NCBI RefSeq assembly: GCF_000255455.1
Contig: NZ_JH621251.1
Span: forward strand, 81,272-145,271
Length of the DNA: 64,000 bases
Direction of reading: 5' to 3'
DNA from: Aquimarina agarilytica ZC1
GTDB taxonomy: Bacteria; Bacteroidota; Bacteroidia; Flavobacteriales; Flavobacteriaceae
Under the pieces are notes generated by a model that was not told the DNA's origin, did no database searches, and saw only the letters and a list, made by a program, of their open reading frames with translations. Of this stretch, positions 17,842-26,521 are shown one piece after another (within the stretch, counting starts at the first letter, position 1; each line of letters starts with the position of its first letter). The translations under genes were made by a program, and so were the position numbers.

Positions 17842-18197
17842 TGTATTTTGGTTTTTTGGTTTTGTCCCTACATAACATTTCAAAAAACTAATTAGTATCT
17901 ACACATTGAACGAATTATACCACACAAGTAAATTTTAATAGAACGTATGTTTTTATTAAAAAATTAACATTATTACAATTATAAAAAAAATCTTACAAGG
18001 AGTGGTAGGGATAATTCTTTGAGATGCGTATTACATTAAATTATTTATTTTATGAAAACATCATCACTGCTAGAACATGCTCCAAAAAATAGTAGTATTA
18101 ATGGCAGTAACTTAAAGTTGCGGTAGTTTATTATCATTGCCATAAATTAAAGTGCAAAAATATAAACAACTACAAACCAGAAACTTTTAAACAAAAA
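17842..18197. other. Intergenic region between the Asp-box gene and nqrF
   Basis: AT-rich, with no convincing gene and no clean -33/-7 pair. A 24-codon frame begins at 18052 (MKTSSLLEHAPKNSS...) but has no supporting feature. It must contain the promoter of the leftward Asp-box gene, which I could not place. Confidence 0.5.
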
Positions 18198-18223
18198 AGA
18201 GGCTATCTTTTCAGACAGCCTCT
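18198..18223 (-). terminator. Intrinsic terminator of the nqr operon
   Basis: On the minus strand the stem AGAGGCTGTCT / AGATAGCCTCT closes a GAAA tetraloop and is followed by a T-run. One G-U pair is the only imperfection. It lies 24 bases after the nqrF stop codon. Confidence 0.85.
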
Positions 18224-18246
18224 ATGCTATTAAATATAAATTTCAA

Positions 18247-19554
18247 TTAACCTCCAAAGTCATCAAAACGAACATTTTCTTTTGGCACACCAAAATCATC
18301 AGCCATTTTTTCAACAGCTTTATTCATTAATGGTGGTCCACAGAAATAGAATTCAATATCTTCTGGAGCATCGTGTTTTGATAAGTAGTTATCAATTACT
18401 ACTTGGTGTACAAAACCTACAAAACCATCACCTTCACCATCTAAACCATCTTTAGTTTTCCAGTTATCTTCCTCCATTGGTTCTGATAATGCAATGTAAA
18501 ACTTAAAGTTAGGAAAATCACGTTCCAAAGCTCTAAAGTGTTCTGTGTAGAACAATTCACGTTTTGAACGTCCACCGTACCAGTAGGATACTTTACGACC
18601 AGACTTTAATGTACGGAATAAGTGGTATAAGTGAGAACGCATTGGTGCCATACCGGCTCCTCCACCTACATAAATCATTTCGGCTTCACTGTGATTAATA
18701 AAGAATTCACCGTAAGGACCAGAAATGACACACTTATCACCTTTTTTCAATGAGAATACGTATGATGAAGCTACCCCTGGATTCACATCTGCCCAACCAC
18801 CTTTCACTCTATCAAAAGGAGGAGTTGCAATACGAACGTTCAACATAATTTCACGTCCTTCTGCTGGGTAAGAAGCCATTGAGTAGGCACGCTCAACCAT
18901 TTCTGGATTAGTCATTTTTAAATCCCAAAGTTTGAATTTATCCCACTCTAATTGGAATTTATCAGGCGTCTCATGTTCTTCAGGGTGTGCTGTAATATCG
19001 ATATCTTTAAAATCAACAGTACATTTTGGTACTTCGATTTGAATATACCCTCCTGCTTCATAATCCATATCTTCAGGAATCTCAACTACAAATTCCTTAA
19101 TAAATGAAGCTACGTTATAGTTACGTACCACAGTAGCCTCCCACTTTTTAATTCCAAAAATTTCTTCTGGAACTTTGATTACCATATCAGATTTTACTTT
19201 AACCTGACATCCTAAACGCCATCCTGCTGCGGCTTCTTTACGTGTAAAGTGAGGCTCCTCAGTAGGTAGTAAATCTCCACCACCTTCTAATACCTGACAT
19301 TTACATTGTACACATGTACCACCACCACCACAAGCAGATGGTAAAAATATTTTATTGTTTCCTAAAGTACTTAACAATGAATTCCCTGAAGATACTTCGA
19401 TCTCATCTCCTCCATTGATTTTAAGTTTCACTGGCCCCGAAGGCGAAAGCTTTTCTTTTGCAAATAAAAGGATACCAACTAAAATCAACGTAAGTAGTAA
19501 AAAGGCTACCACCGTTGCAATAATTGTTCCTCCTGTACTAGCTGCTAATATCAT
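18247..19554 (-). CDS. nqrF: Na+-translocating NADH-quinone reductase subunit F
   Basis: A 435-residue membrane-anchored flavoprotein, the electron entry point of Na+-NQR: it takes electrons from NADH to FAD and a 2Fe-2S centre. There is one N-terminal membrane helix (about 5-28). The ferredoxin domain shows CGGGGTCVQCKC with the fourth Cys in GCQVKV. The FAD-binding motif is RAYSMASYP, the NADH domain has GGGAGMAPMRSHL, and the C-terminus is CGPPLMNKAV ... FDDFGG. All are canonical. Last gene of the operon, one base from nqrE, followed by a terminator. No apbE follows. Confidence 0.97.
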   Translation of the reverse strand: MILAASTGGTIIATVVAFLLLTLILVGILLFAKEKLSPSGPVKLKINGGDEIEVSSGNSLLSTLGNNKIFLPSACGGGGTCVQCKCQVLEGGGDLLPTEEPHFTRKEAAAGWRLGCQVKVKSDMVIKVPEEIFGIKKWEATVVRNYNVASFIKEFVVEIPEDMDYEAGGYIQIEVPKCTVDFKDIDITAHPEEHETPDKFQLEWDKFKLWDLKMTNPEMVERAYSMASYPAEGREIMLNVRIATPPFDRVKGGWADVNPGVASSYVFSLKKGDKCVISGPYGEFFINHSEAEMIYVGGGAGMAPMRSHLYHLFRTLKSGRKVSYWYGGRSKRELFYTEHFRALERDFPNFKFYIALSEPMEEDNWKTKDGLDGEGDGFVGFVHQVVIDNYLSKHDAPEDIEFYFCGPPLMNKAVEKMADDFGVPKENVRFDDFGG

Positions 19555-19555
19555 G

Positions 19556-20275
19556 TTATTGCTTATTTGTTGTATTTAACACCATTTCCTTAGATTCATC
19601 TAAAAGCTCTTCCGCTTCTGCTTGAACCTCTTCTTTTACTGGCTTTTTATTTCCTTCATCACCAGTTAACATTCCTCCAAAACTCATAAAGCCAATAGCC
19701 ATAAGTCCTGTTAAAATAAATGTAATTCCTAAACCTCTTAATGGCGCAGGCACATTTGAATATCTGATTTTTTCGCGAATAGCTGCAATAGCTAAAATTG
19801 CTAAAAACCAACCAATTCCTGAACTAACTCCATAATTTAAGGCCATTCCTAAAGTAGGAATTTCACGAGATTGCATAAATAATGAACCTCCTAAAATAGC
19901 ACAGTTTACAGCAATTAAAGGTAAAAAGATACCTAATGAATTGTATAATGATGGTGAAAATTTTTCTACTACTATTTCTACTAATTGTACCATAGTTGCA
20001 ATGGTAGCAATGAATAAAATAAAGGACAAGAAACTCAAATCATAACTAGCATACTCTGCTCCTAACCATGATAATGCTCCTTCTTTTAACACATAAGTAT
20101 CCAACAACCAGTTCACAGGTACAGTAATTGCCATTACAAAAATAACTGCTGCTCCCAAACCTACTGCTGTTGATACTTTTTTAGACACTGCAAGATATGA
20201 ACACATCCCAAGGAAGGTTGCAAATACCATGTTATCTATAAATATAGACTTAAAAAATAATTCTAAATGTTCCAT
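19556..20275 (-). CDS. nqrE: Na+-translocating NADH-quinone reductase subunit E
   Basis: A 239-residue integral membrane subunit with six helices, homologous to NqrD and RnfA; together NqrD and NqrE hold the membrane iron centre through paired cysteines. The start [20 protein letters not shown], the motif [11 protein letters not shown] and the Cys in [11 protein letters not shown] are typical. The C-terminal tail (about 205-239) is longer and more acidic than in Vibrio. Gene order and the one-base gap to nqrF support the operon. Confidence 0.97.
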   Translation of the reverse strand: MEHLELFFKSIFIDNMVFATFLGMCSYLAVSKKVSTAVGLGAAVIFVMAITVPVNWLLDTYVLKEGALSWLGAEYASYDLSFLSFILFIATIATMVQLVEIVVEKFSPSLYNSLGIFLPLIAVNCAILGGSLFMQSREIPTLGMALNYGVSSGIGWFLAILAIAAIREKIRYSNVPAPLRGLGITFILTGLMAIGFMSFGGMLTGDEGNKKPVKEEVQAEAEELLDESKEMVLNTTNKQ

Positions 20276-20297
20276 TATATCTTATACTTTTAAGTTC

Positions 20298-20978
20298 TTA
20301 ACTTTCAATTAATGATTTATTTCTACTACGTTGGATCCAAATAATGATACCTACAGTAATCAAGGCCATTGGCGCTAATAACATAAAACCATTATTTTCA
20401 TAACCAATTGCATACAATCCTGTTTTTCCGATTGGATCACCTAAAACTTTAAATCCTAATAAAGTACCAGAACCTAATAATTCACGGAAAAAACCTACTA
20501 TGATCAATATTAAACCATAACCTGCAGCATTACCAATTCCATCAAGGAATGATTTCCAAGGACCGTTACCCAAAGCAAAAGCTTCGAAACGTCCCATGAT
20601 AATACAGTTGGTAATGATTAATCCAACAAATACTGATAATTGTTTACTTAACTCATAAGCAAAAGCTTTAAGTACTAAATCCACAACAATCACTAAAGTT
20701 GCAACTACAACTAGTTGAACAATAATTCTAATTTTTGAAGGAATAATGTTACGCATTAATGAAATCACAACATTACCCATTGCTAATACAAACATTACTG
20801 CCAATGCCATTACAATTGACGCTTTTAATTGCGCTGTAATTGCTAAGGCTGAACAAATACCCAGTACTTGAATTGTAATTGGGTTATTATCAAACAGAGG
20901 ATCTGTCATTAAACCTTTATTCTGCTTTGAGAACAACGGCTCTTTTGCTTTTACTTCTTTTTCTGCTACTTCAGCCAT
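20298..20978 (-). CDS. nqrD: Na+-translocating NADH-quinone reductase subunit D
   Basis: A 226-residue integral membrane subunit, homologous to NqrE/RnfE. Family segments include FDNNPITIQVLGICSALAIT and QLSVFVGLIITNCIIMGR, each carrying the Cys that helps bind the intramembrane iron centre. An N-terminal extension of about 20 charged residues (VAEKEVKAKEPLFSKQNK) precedes the conserved core, a common trait in Bacteroidota. It lies between nqrC (2 bases) and nqrE (22 bases). Confidence 0.97.
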   Translation of the reverse strand: MAEVAEKEVKAKEPLFSKQNKGLMTDPLFDNNPITIQVLGICSALAITAQLKASIVMALAVMFVLAMGNVVISLMRNIIPSKIRIIVQLVVVATLVIVVDLVLKAFAYELSKQLSVFVGLIITNCIIMGRFEAFALGNGPWKSFLDGIGNAAGYGLILIIVGFFRELLGSGTLLGFKVLGDPIGKTGLYAIGYENNGFMLLAPMALITVGIIIWIQRSRNKSLIES

Positions 20979-20980
20979 GA

Positions 20981-21751
20981 CTAGTTTGGTTTTACAGTTT
21001 CAAAATAAGGAATGTATAACTTTAAGTCTGATTTAATCATTGCCGTAACACCATCACCTGTAATGGTAGCACCTGCAATTGCATCAACTTTGTTATCTCC
21101 TTTTCTTTGGTTAGTTGGATCATTATTTCCTTTAGCTACAGTAATACCTTTGTATTCTGCTCCACTATAAATACTTTCTCCTTTAAAATCTTCATAAAAG
21201 AATGCTTCTTTAATGTTAGCTCCTAAACCTGGTGTTTCTCCTTTGTGATCAAAGAAAGCTCCTTTTACCGTTTTTAGATCTCCTTCTAAAGCTACGTAAC
21301 CCCATATGGCATCCCAAAGTCCTTTTCCATATAAAGGCACTACATATGATTTTTTTCCATCAACTGTTCCTATATACAATGGTAACTTACGAACATAACC
21401 TGCTTCTTTTGCTTTCTGTCCTTCTTTTTTAACATCAATATCAAAAGCATCACTTGATTTTGTTGCCTTTGATCCTTCAATGATATATTGGTTTTCACCT
21501 ATATATTGAGAAAAAATTTTATCTGCCTCATTAGCATCTACTGGAGAGTTTGCATCTTCGGCATTTTTTGTTAATGTTGCTTTGGTGATTCCCATAGCAA
21601 ACAAAATATTTTGTTTTTTCTCTTTCTTCTTATTCTCCTTAATGTTTGCATTTAATGATCCGAAAAGACCTGCTAACACGGTTCCTACTACTACTACCAT
21701 TCCGACAGCAAATAGTAAGGTATATGAATTTTTTTCAGTATTTACTGCCAT
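20981..21751 (-). CDS. nqrC: Na+-translocating NADH-quinone reductase subunit C
   Basis: A 256-residue subunit with one N-terminal helix and a periplasmic FMN-binding domain. The FMN is attached covalently by the flavin transferase ApbE to a Thr in a D-x-x-(S/T)-G-A-T motif; here the motif is DAIAGATIT with T229, so it is intact except for Ala in place of Ser. Other typical segments are LPLYIGTVDGKKSYVVPLYGKGLW and HKGETPGLGANI. Third gene of the operon, two bases from both nqrB and nqrD. Confidence 0.97.
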   Translation of the reverse strand: MAVNTEKNSYTLLFAVGMVVVVGTVLAGLFGSLNANIKENKKKEKKQNILFAMGITKATLTKNAEDANSPVDANEADKIFSQYIGENQYIIEGSKATKSSDAFDIDVKKEGQKAKEAGYVRKLPLYIGTVDGKKSYVVPLYGKGLWDAIWGYVALEGDLKTVKGAFFDHKGETPGLGANIKEAFFYEDFKGESIYSGAEYKGITVAKGNNDPTNQRKGDNKVDAIAGATITGDGVTAMIKSDLKLYIPYFETVKPN

Positions 21752-21753
21752 CG

Positions 21754-22968
21754 TTATGCTGTTTTAACTTTTAAACGTTTTAATCTCTTGTTTATGTTAC
21801 CTTGAACTACATAATGATCAATAGTTGGTGCAAAAACATTCATTAATAAGATCGCTAACATAATTCCTTCTGGATATGCTGGATTAAATACACGGATCAT
21901 TACTGCGAAAAATCCGATTAAGAATCCATACCAAACCTTCCCTTTATTTGTTTGTGCTCCAGATACGGGATCTGTTGCCATAAATGTAATACCAAAAGCA
22001 AAACCTCCTATTAATAAATGATTCCAAAATGGCAGGTTCATTAAGTCATAAAACTTACTCCCTTCGGTAATCCATCCTTGAGCAATAACTCCATTAAAGA
22101 TTAATCCCATAGCTAAAGCTCCAACAATCCCACTAGCTATAATTCTCCAACTTGCAATTTTCGAAAAAATCAAAATCAGAGCTCCTAAAGCAATTAACAA
22201 GGTAGACGTTTCTCCTACCGAACCTGGAATAAAACCAAAAAATGCTTCGTCCATTCCATAGGTTAAATCTTTCTTCTGCGCAAGCATACCTAACATAGTC
22301 TCACCAGAAATAGCATCGGGTGTACCTACTCTATTAACAGCATCGTGTACCCAAACTTTATCACCACTCATCCAAGTTGGGTAAGCAAAGAATAAAAATG
22401 CTCTAATTGTTAAGGCCGGGTTTAATACATTCATTCCCGTTCCTCCAAATACTTCCTTTCCGATAACAACACCAAAAGCTACTGCTATTGATAACATCCA
22501 TAATGGTGTATCAATAGGTACAATTAAAGGCACTAACATTCCTGTTACCAAATATCCTTCTTCAACTTCGTGTTTTTTGATTACAGCAAATAAAAACTCA
22601 ATTGCCAAACCAACTACATAAGACACAATTACTAAAGGAAGTACTTTTTTTGCTCCTATTAACAAGTTATCTAAAGTGAAAAAATACTTTAAATGATCAA
22701 AGAATGATACAAACTCAGGTGTCCCACCAGCGATAGCTGAATAATGTTGGTAACCTGCATTAAACATTCCCCAAATTAAACAAGGAACCATGGCTAAAAT
22801 CACCATATTCATTGTTCTTTTTAAATCATCGGCACCACGCACATGTGCTCCCGCATGCGTAGTCTCATTAGGCAAGTACAAAAACGTATGGATTGCGTTA
22901 AACGCAGGCGCCATTTTAGTGCCTTTGTACTGCTCTTTTAAATTATGTAATTTATTTTTTAAGCTCAT
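21754..22968 (-). CDS. nqrB: Na+-translocating NADH-quinone reductase subunit B
   Basis: A 404-residue integral membrane subunit, part of the sodium channel and quinone path. It carries riboflavin and a covalent FMN. Family segments are obvious (NETTHAGAHVRGADDLKRTM, GKEVFGGTGMNVLNPALT, FMATDPVSGAQTNKGKVWYG). The FMN attachment motif, SGAT in well-studied enzymes, here reads DAISGET (S221-T224): the acceptor Thr is kept but Ala is replaced by Glu. I checked the codon (GAG) in the DNA. Eleven bases separate it from nqrA. Confidence 0.96.
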   Translation of the reverse strand: MSLKNKLHNLKEQYKGTKMAPAFNAIHTFLYLPNETTHAGAHVRGADDLKRTMNMVILAMVPCLIWGMFNAGYQHYSAIAGGTPEFVSFFDHLKYFFTLDNLLIGAKKVLPLVIVSYVVGLAIEFLFAVIKKHEVEEGYLVTGMLVPLIVPIDTPLWMLSIAVAFGVVIGKEVFGGTGMNVLNPALTIRAFLFFAYPTWMSGDKVWVHDAVNRVGTPDAISGETMLGMLAQKKDLTYGMDEAFFGFIPGSVGETSTLLIALGALILIFSKIASWRIIASGIVGALAMGLIFNGVIAQGWITEGSKFYDLMNLPFWNHLLIGGFAFGITFMATDPVSGAQTNKGKVWYGFLIGFFAVMIRVFNPAYPEGIMLAILLMNVFAPTIDHYVVQGNINKRLKRLKVKTA

Positions 22969-22979
22969 CTTTCCGTCTT

Positions 22980-24329
22980 TTAACCAATTTCTTTATACAT
23001 AAGATCCAAACCTTTACGTACTATCTCTTGGTGGTTTTGTTTAGAAACACACACAAATTCAGTTAACGCAAAATCCTCAGGTGCTATTTCATAAGCGCCT
23101 AATTTCTCCATTTCATCTAAGTCATTGTAGCTAAATGCTTTTAATAACTGTAATGGATAAATATCTAAAGGAAACACTTCTTCATAGTTACCTGTAACTA
23201 CAAAAGCTCTGTGCTCACCATTAGTATTTGTATTTAAATCGTATTTTTTCTTTGGAAATAACCAAGAAAAAGTCAAGGCTCTAGAATAACTAATTTTGTT
23301 AAAAATTGGTTTATTCCATCCGAAAAATTCATAATCATTTCCTTCTGGAATTACAGTAAACGTATCAACGGTTGATGCTAAATGTCCATCAGGTGCAACA
23401 GTTATACCTGTTAATACATTACCATTAATCATACGCACATTATCACCATTAATACCTGCATCATAAGCAAAAGTTGATACCTCAGCACCAATTTTAGTCT
23501 CGTAATACTTAGGTGATTTTACAGATGAACCTGCAACCGCAATTTTACGTGTTGCATTATACTTCCCTGTAAGCAATAACTCTCCAATAATCACCAAATC
23601 TTGAGCAGAAACTACCCAAACAATTTCTCCCTTATTAATAGGATCAACCTTAGCGATTTGTGTACTCACATTTCCTATAGGGTGCGGCCCACTTAATGTA
23701 TGCACCTCAGCATTACCCACTTTTGCAAGTGGTGATGCTTGGTTATTTACCGAAACATGTACTTTACCTGAAGTTAATTTAGATAAAGCTGTAATGGCTG
23801 CATCCAATTCATTTTCTTTTCCAGCTAAAACATAATCCAAATCCGCAGCCAAAGGTGCACTATTGTGTCCCGATACAAAAATAGCCTTAGGAGCTACTTC
23901 TGGATTTGCTATAATGTCATACGGGCGTTGCTTAATAAACGGCCAACATCCAGCTTGTAATAAGTGTGATTTTACTTGATCACCACTCATTGAGGCTACA
24001 TTTTTAGCTCCAAAATCCTCATATTGTTGTTCCTTATCCGCAAGTACTTTAAAAGAAAGGATTTTTCTTTTAGCACCACGCACAATTTCAACAACCTCAC
24101 CACTCACTGGCGAATTGAAAAGGATTTGATCGTTAGATTTGGAATAGAAAAGCGGAGAACCTGCTTTTACTTCTGTACCAACCTTAGCGATAATTTTAGG
24201 GATTACTCCATGAAAATCGTCTGGGTTGATGGCATAGGTATTACTTTTTATTGCCTGAGCCAATTGCTTTTCAGCAGCTCCTTGCAAACTAATATCTAAG
24301 CCTTTCTTAATACGAATGTCTTTTGACAT
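22980..24329 (-). CDS. nqrA: Na+-translocating NADH-quinone reductase subunit A
   Basis: A 449-residue peripheral cytoplasmic subunit containing the RnfC-like barrel-sandwich and SLBB-type domains. Diagnostic start IRIKKGLDISLQGAAEKQL, the HGVIPKIIAKVGTEVKAGSPL barrel, and the central GPHPIGNVSTQIAKVDPI segment are all present. Length is normal. It is first in the operon, with a probable promoter immediately upstream; the divergent neighbour is the T9SS plug protein. Confidence 0.97.
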   Translation of the reverse strand: MSKDIRIKKGLDISLQGAAEKQLAQAIKSNTYAINPDDFHGVIPKIIAKVGTEVKAGSPLFYSKSNDQILFNSPVSGEVVEIVRGAKRKILSFKVLADKEQQYEDFGAKNVASMSGDQVKSHLLQAGCWPFIKQRPYDIIANPEVAPKAIFVSGHNSAPLAADLDYVLAGKENELDAAITALSKLTSGKVHVSVNNQASPLAKVGNAEVHTLSGPHPIGNVSTQIAKVDPINKGEIVWVVSAQDLVIIGELLLTGKYNATRKIAVAGSSVKSPKYYETKIGAEVSTFAYDAGINGDNVRMINGNVLTGITVAPDGHLASTVDTFTVIPEGNDYEFFGWNKPIFNKISYSRALTFSWLFPKKKYDLNTNTNGEHRAFVVTGNYEEVFPLDIYPLQLLKAFSYNDLDEMEKLGAYEIAPEDFALTEFVCVSKQNHQEIVRKGLDLMYKEIG

Positions 24330-24363
24330 ATTTGTAGTCTGTATATTTAACTTAAAAACCGCA

Positions 24364-24371
24364 CAAATTTA
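24364..24371 (-). promoter_or_regulatory. Probable -7 element of the nqr operon
   Basis: On the minus strand TAAATTTG fits TAnnTTTG exactly, 35 bases before the nqrA start. A TTG lies at 24396-24398, 24 bases away, one base beyond the usual spacing, so the -33 is tentative. Confidence 0.5.
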
Positions 24372-24549
24372 GTGATAATTTCAGGCTCTGTAAAACAACT
24401 ATACCTACTTATTATTATTTAAAACAACTCTAAATAAAGTACTTTCCTATAACTAATTCAATATACTAGCGTTTCAAAAGGGATTTACCTAAATTTAGCT
24501 TTCATTTAGGCACTAAATTTGATAACATTAAACAAGTCAAAATTCTACT

Positions 24550-25800
24550 ATGTATTCTAAGTCTTTGTCATTTTTATTTACACTACTTTCTTTTTTTTAT
24601 ATGCTTTCGCAAGAAGCAACTGAAGTAGCTCCACCAGAATATATTAAAACAATTCAATTTGTTCAAAATGGCGAAAACAAAAATGGCACACCTCTAATTG
24701 AGCTTGGTACTCGTTTTGAAATCAACTTTGATGACATTATTGGAGACGAAGCCTTTTACTATTACAAGATCAGCTATTACAATTTTGATTGGACACCAAC
24801 CATTCTTTCAAAAAATGAATATCTAGATGGAATTGACAACATACTTTTACAGGATACCGAAAATTCCTTAAACAGCCTTCAAATATACACACATTACAAA
24901 ATGCAAATACCTAACAGTAGCACTCGTGCTCTTAAAAAAAGTGGTAATTACATTTTTGAACTTTATAACGACAATGAAGAATTGGTTTTTTCAAAAAAAT
25001 TCATAGTCTACCAAAAAGGAGCCACTATACAAGCTAATGTAAAACGATCTAGAGATTTTAATTTTTTAAACAAAAAACAAGTAGTACAATTTAGCATTAA
25101 CTCCAATGAACTTATTGTTAACCCTAAAAAGAATTTAAAAACACTTATTTTACAAAATAACAATTTAAAAACTGCCATTACCAATTTAAAATCACAATAT
25201 ACTATTGGTAATAAATTCATTTACAGATACGACAAGGAAACTAGCTTTTGGGGCGGGAATGAATATTGGAATTTTGATAATAAAGATGTGAGAAATGCCA
25301 CAGTAAACATTAGTCATATTGAATTAAAAGACATCTATCATAATTACTTGTATGCACACTCCAACAGATCAAATCAAGTGTATACTTTTTTCCCGGATGT
25401 AAACGGAAATTTTGTTGTCCGCAATATTGATGCACAAAATAGTGATATTGAAGCCGAATATGTATGGCTTCATTTTAAATTAAAAACAGCCAACGTAGGC
25501 AACAAAGAAATTCATCTTTATGGAAATTTCAACAACTTTACTACCGATCAAAGTACGCTACTAACTTACAATAAAGAAGAGCGTGCTTATATTGGAAAAC
25601 GCTTATTTAAACAAGGTTTTTACAACTTTAAATACGTTACAAAAGACAAAAATGGAATTATAGACGAAAATGCGATTTGCGGCAATTTTGACAAAACAGA
25701 AAATGAATATATAATCATTGCTTACTACCGCGCTCCGAATAGCAGAAACGATAGTATTATAGGAATTGGAAGCACGAATTCCGCTAATATTACCAATTAA
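24550..25800 (+). CDS. Type IX secretion system plug protein (DUF5103)
   Basis: A 416-residue exported protein with a short signal peptide (about 1-20, ending MLSQE). The N-terminal domain begins IKTIQFVQNGENKNGTPLIEL and contains the family-typical YYKISYYNFDWTPTILSKNEY and HYKMQIPN segments; the C-terminal part ends with FKYVTKDKNGIIDENAICGNF. This family is annotated as the plug that closes the periplasmic side of the SprA translocon in T9SS. It agrees with the T9SS cargo proteins at 14887-17841 and 45199-47814. apaG follows 108 bases downstream on the same strand. Confidence 0.85.
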   Translation: MYSKSLSFLFTLLSFFYMLSQEATEVAPPEYIKTIQFVQNGENKNGTPLIELGTRFEINFDDIIGDEAFYYYKISYYNFDWTPTILSKNEYLDGIDNILLQDTENSLNSLQIYTHYKMQIPNSSTRALKKSGNYIFELYNDNEELVFSKKFIVYQKGATIQANVKRSRDFNFLNKKQVVQFSINSNELIVNPKKNLKTLILQNNNLKTAITNLKSQYTIGNKFIYRYDKETSFWGGNEYWNFDNKDVRNATVNISHIELKDIYHNYLYAHSNRSNQVYTFFPDVNGNFVVRNIDAQNSDIEAEYVWLHFKLKTANVGNKEIHLYGNFNNFTTDQSTLLTYNKEERAYIGKRLFKQGFYNFKYVTKDKNGIIDENAICGNFDKTENEYIIIAYYRAPNSRNDSIIGIGSTNSANITN

Positions 25801-25908
25801 TAGCCTTGTACCCTTTTTCACACTTATAGATTTACTAAAAACACTGGTTGTTTTTACAAAATTCACTATATTGTATGCTCAAATTAATAGTGTTAGGTAA
25901 TTTGGGTT

Positions 25909-26295
25909 ATGGTACAACAAGTTACAAGTGGGATAAAAATATCTGTCGAAACTAATTTCGAAGGGACGTTCTATAAGAACTATAAAATTCACTTTGCCTT
26001 TGGTTATCGTGTTACCATTGAAAACCAAAGTAAAGATTCCGTTCAACTTACATCTCGATTTTGGAAAATTAAAGATGCCTTAAACAACACTGAAATTGTA
26101 GAAGGCGAAGGAGTTGTTGGTAAAAAACCCGTACTAAGACCCGGAGAATCTCACACCTATTCAAGCGGATGCCTTTTATCATCTCCCTTTGGTTCGATGG
26201 ATGGCTATTACAACATGATCAACTTTACTTCTACCAAAAAGTTTAAGGTTATTATACCTTCTTTTAAGCTGAGCGCTCCTTTTGCTATTAATTAA
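25909..26295 (+). CDS. apaG: ApaG domain protein (Co2+/Mg2+ efflux-associated)
   Basis: A 128-residue single-domain beta-sandwich protein of normal length. Hallmarks are the start VQQVTSGIKISVETNF, the conserved FAFGYRVTIENQS-like segment (HFAFGYRVTIENQSKDSV), VVGKKPVLRPGESHTYSSGC and GSMDGYYNM. ApaG was linked genetically to cobalt resistance and magnesium efflux in enterics, but its biochemical activity is uncertain. It stands behind the T9SS plug gene, an arrangement I regard as common in flavobacteria. Confidence 0.93.
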   Translation: MVQQVTSGIKISVETNFEGTFYKNYKIHFAFGYRVTIENQSKDSVQLTSRFWKIKDALNNTEIVEGEGVVGKKPVLRPGESHTYSSGCLLSSPFGSMDGYYNMINFTSTKKFKVIIPSFKLSAPFAIN

Positions 26296-26521
26296 ATAGT
26301 ACATTAAAAAATCTACTTAAAACTAACATTCGTTTTACTACAAGCAACTTTGTTATTTTCTTAATCAAGAATTAGCATTTTCAAGCCTTCATTTTAATTA
26401 ATTCTTTATCAAAAAAATCATAAATTATACTTTTCTAAAAAATTAACAAATAACCCCACACAATTTCATTTATGTAGTTGATTTGAGTAATTTTAATGAA
26501 ACTCAATTTTACAACAACACA

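Noticed and set aside
18052..18126. 24-codon frame between the Asp-box gene and nqrF
   Set aside because: No promoter, signal or family resemblance; such short frames are expected by chance.
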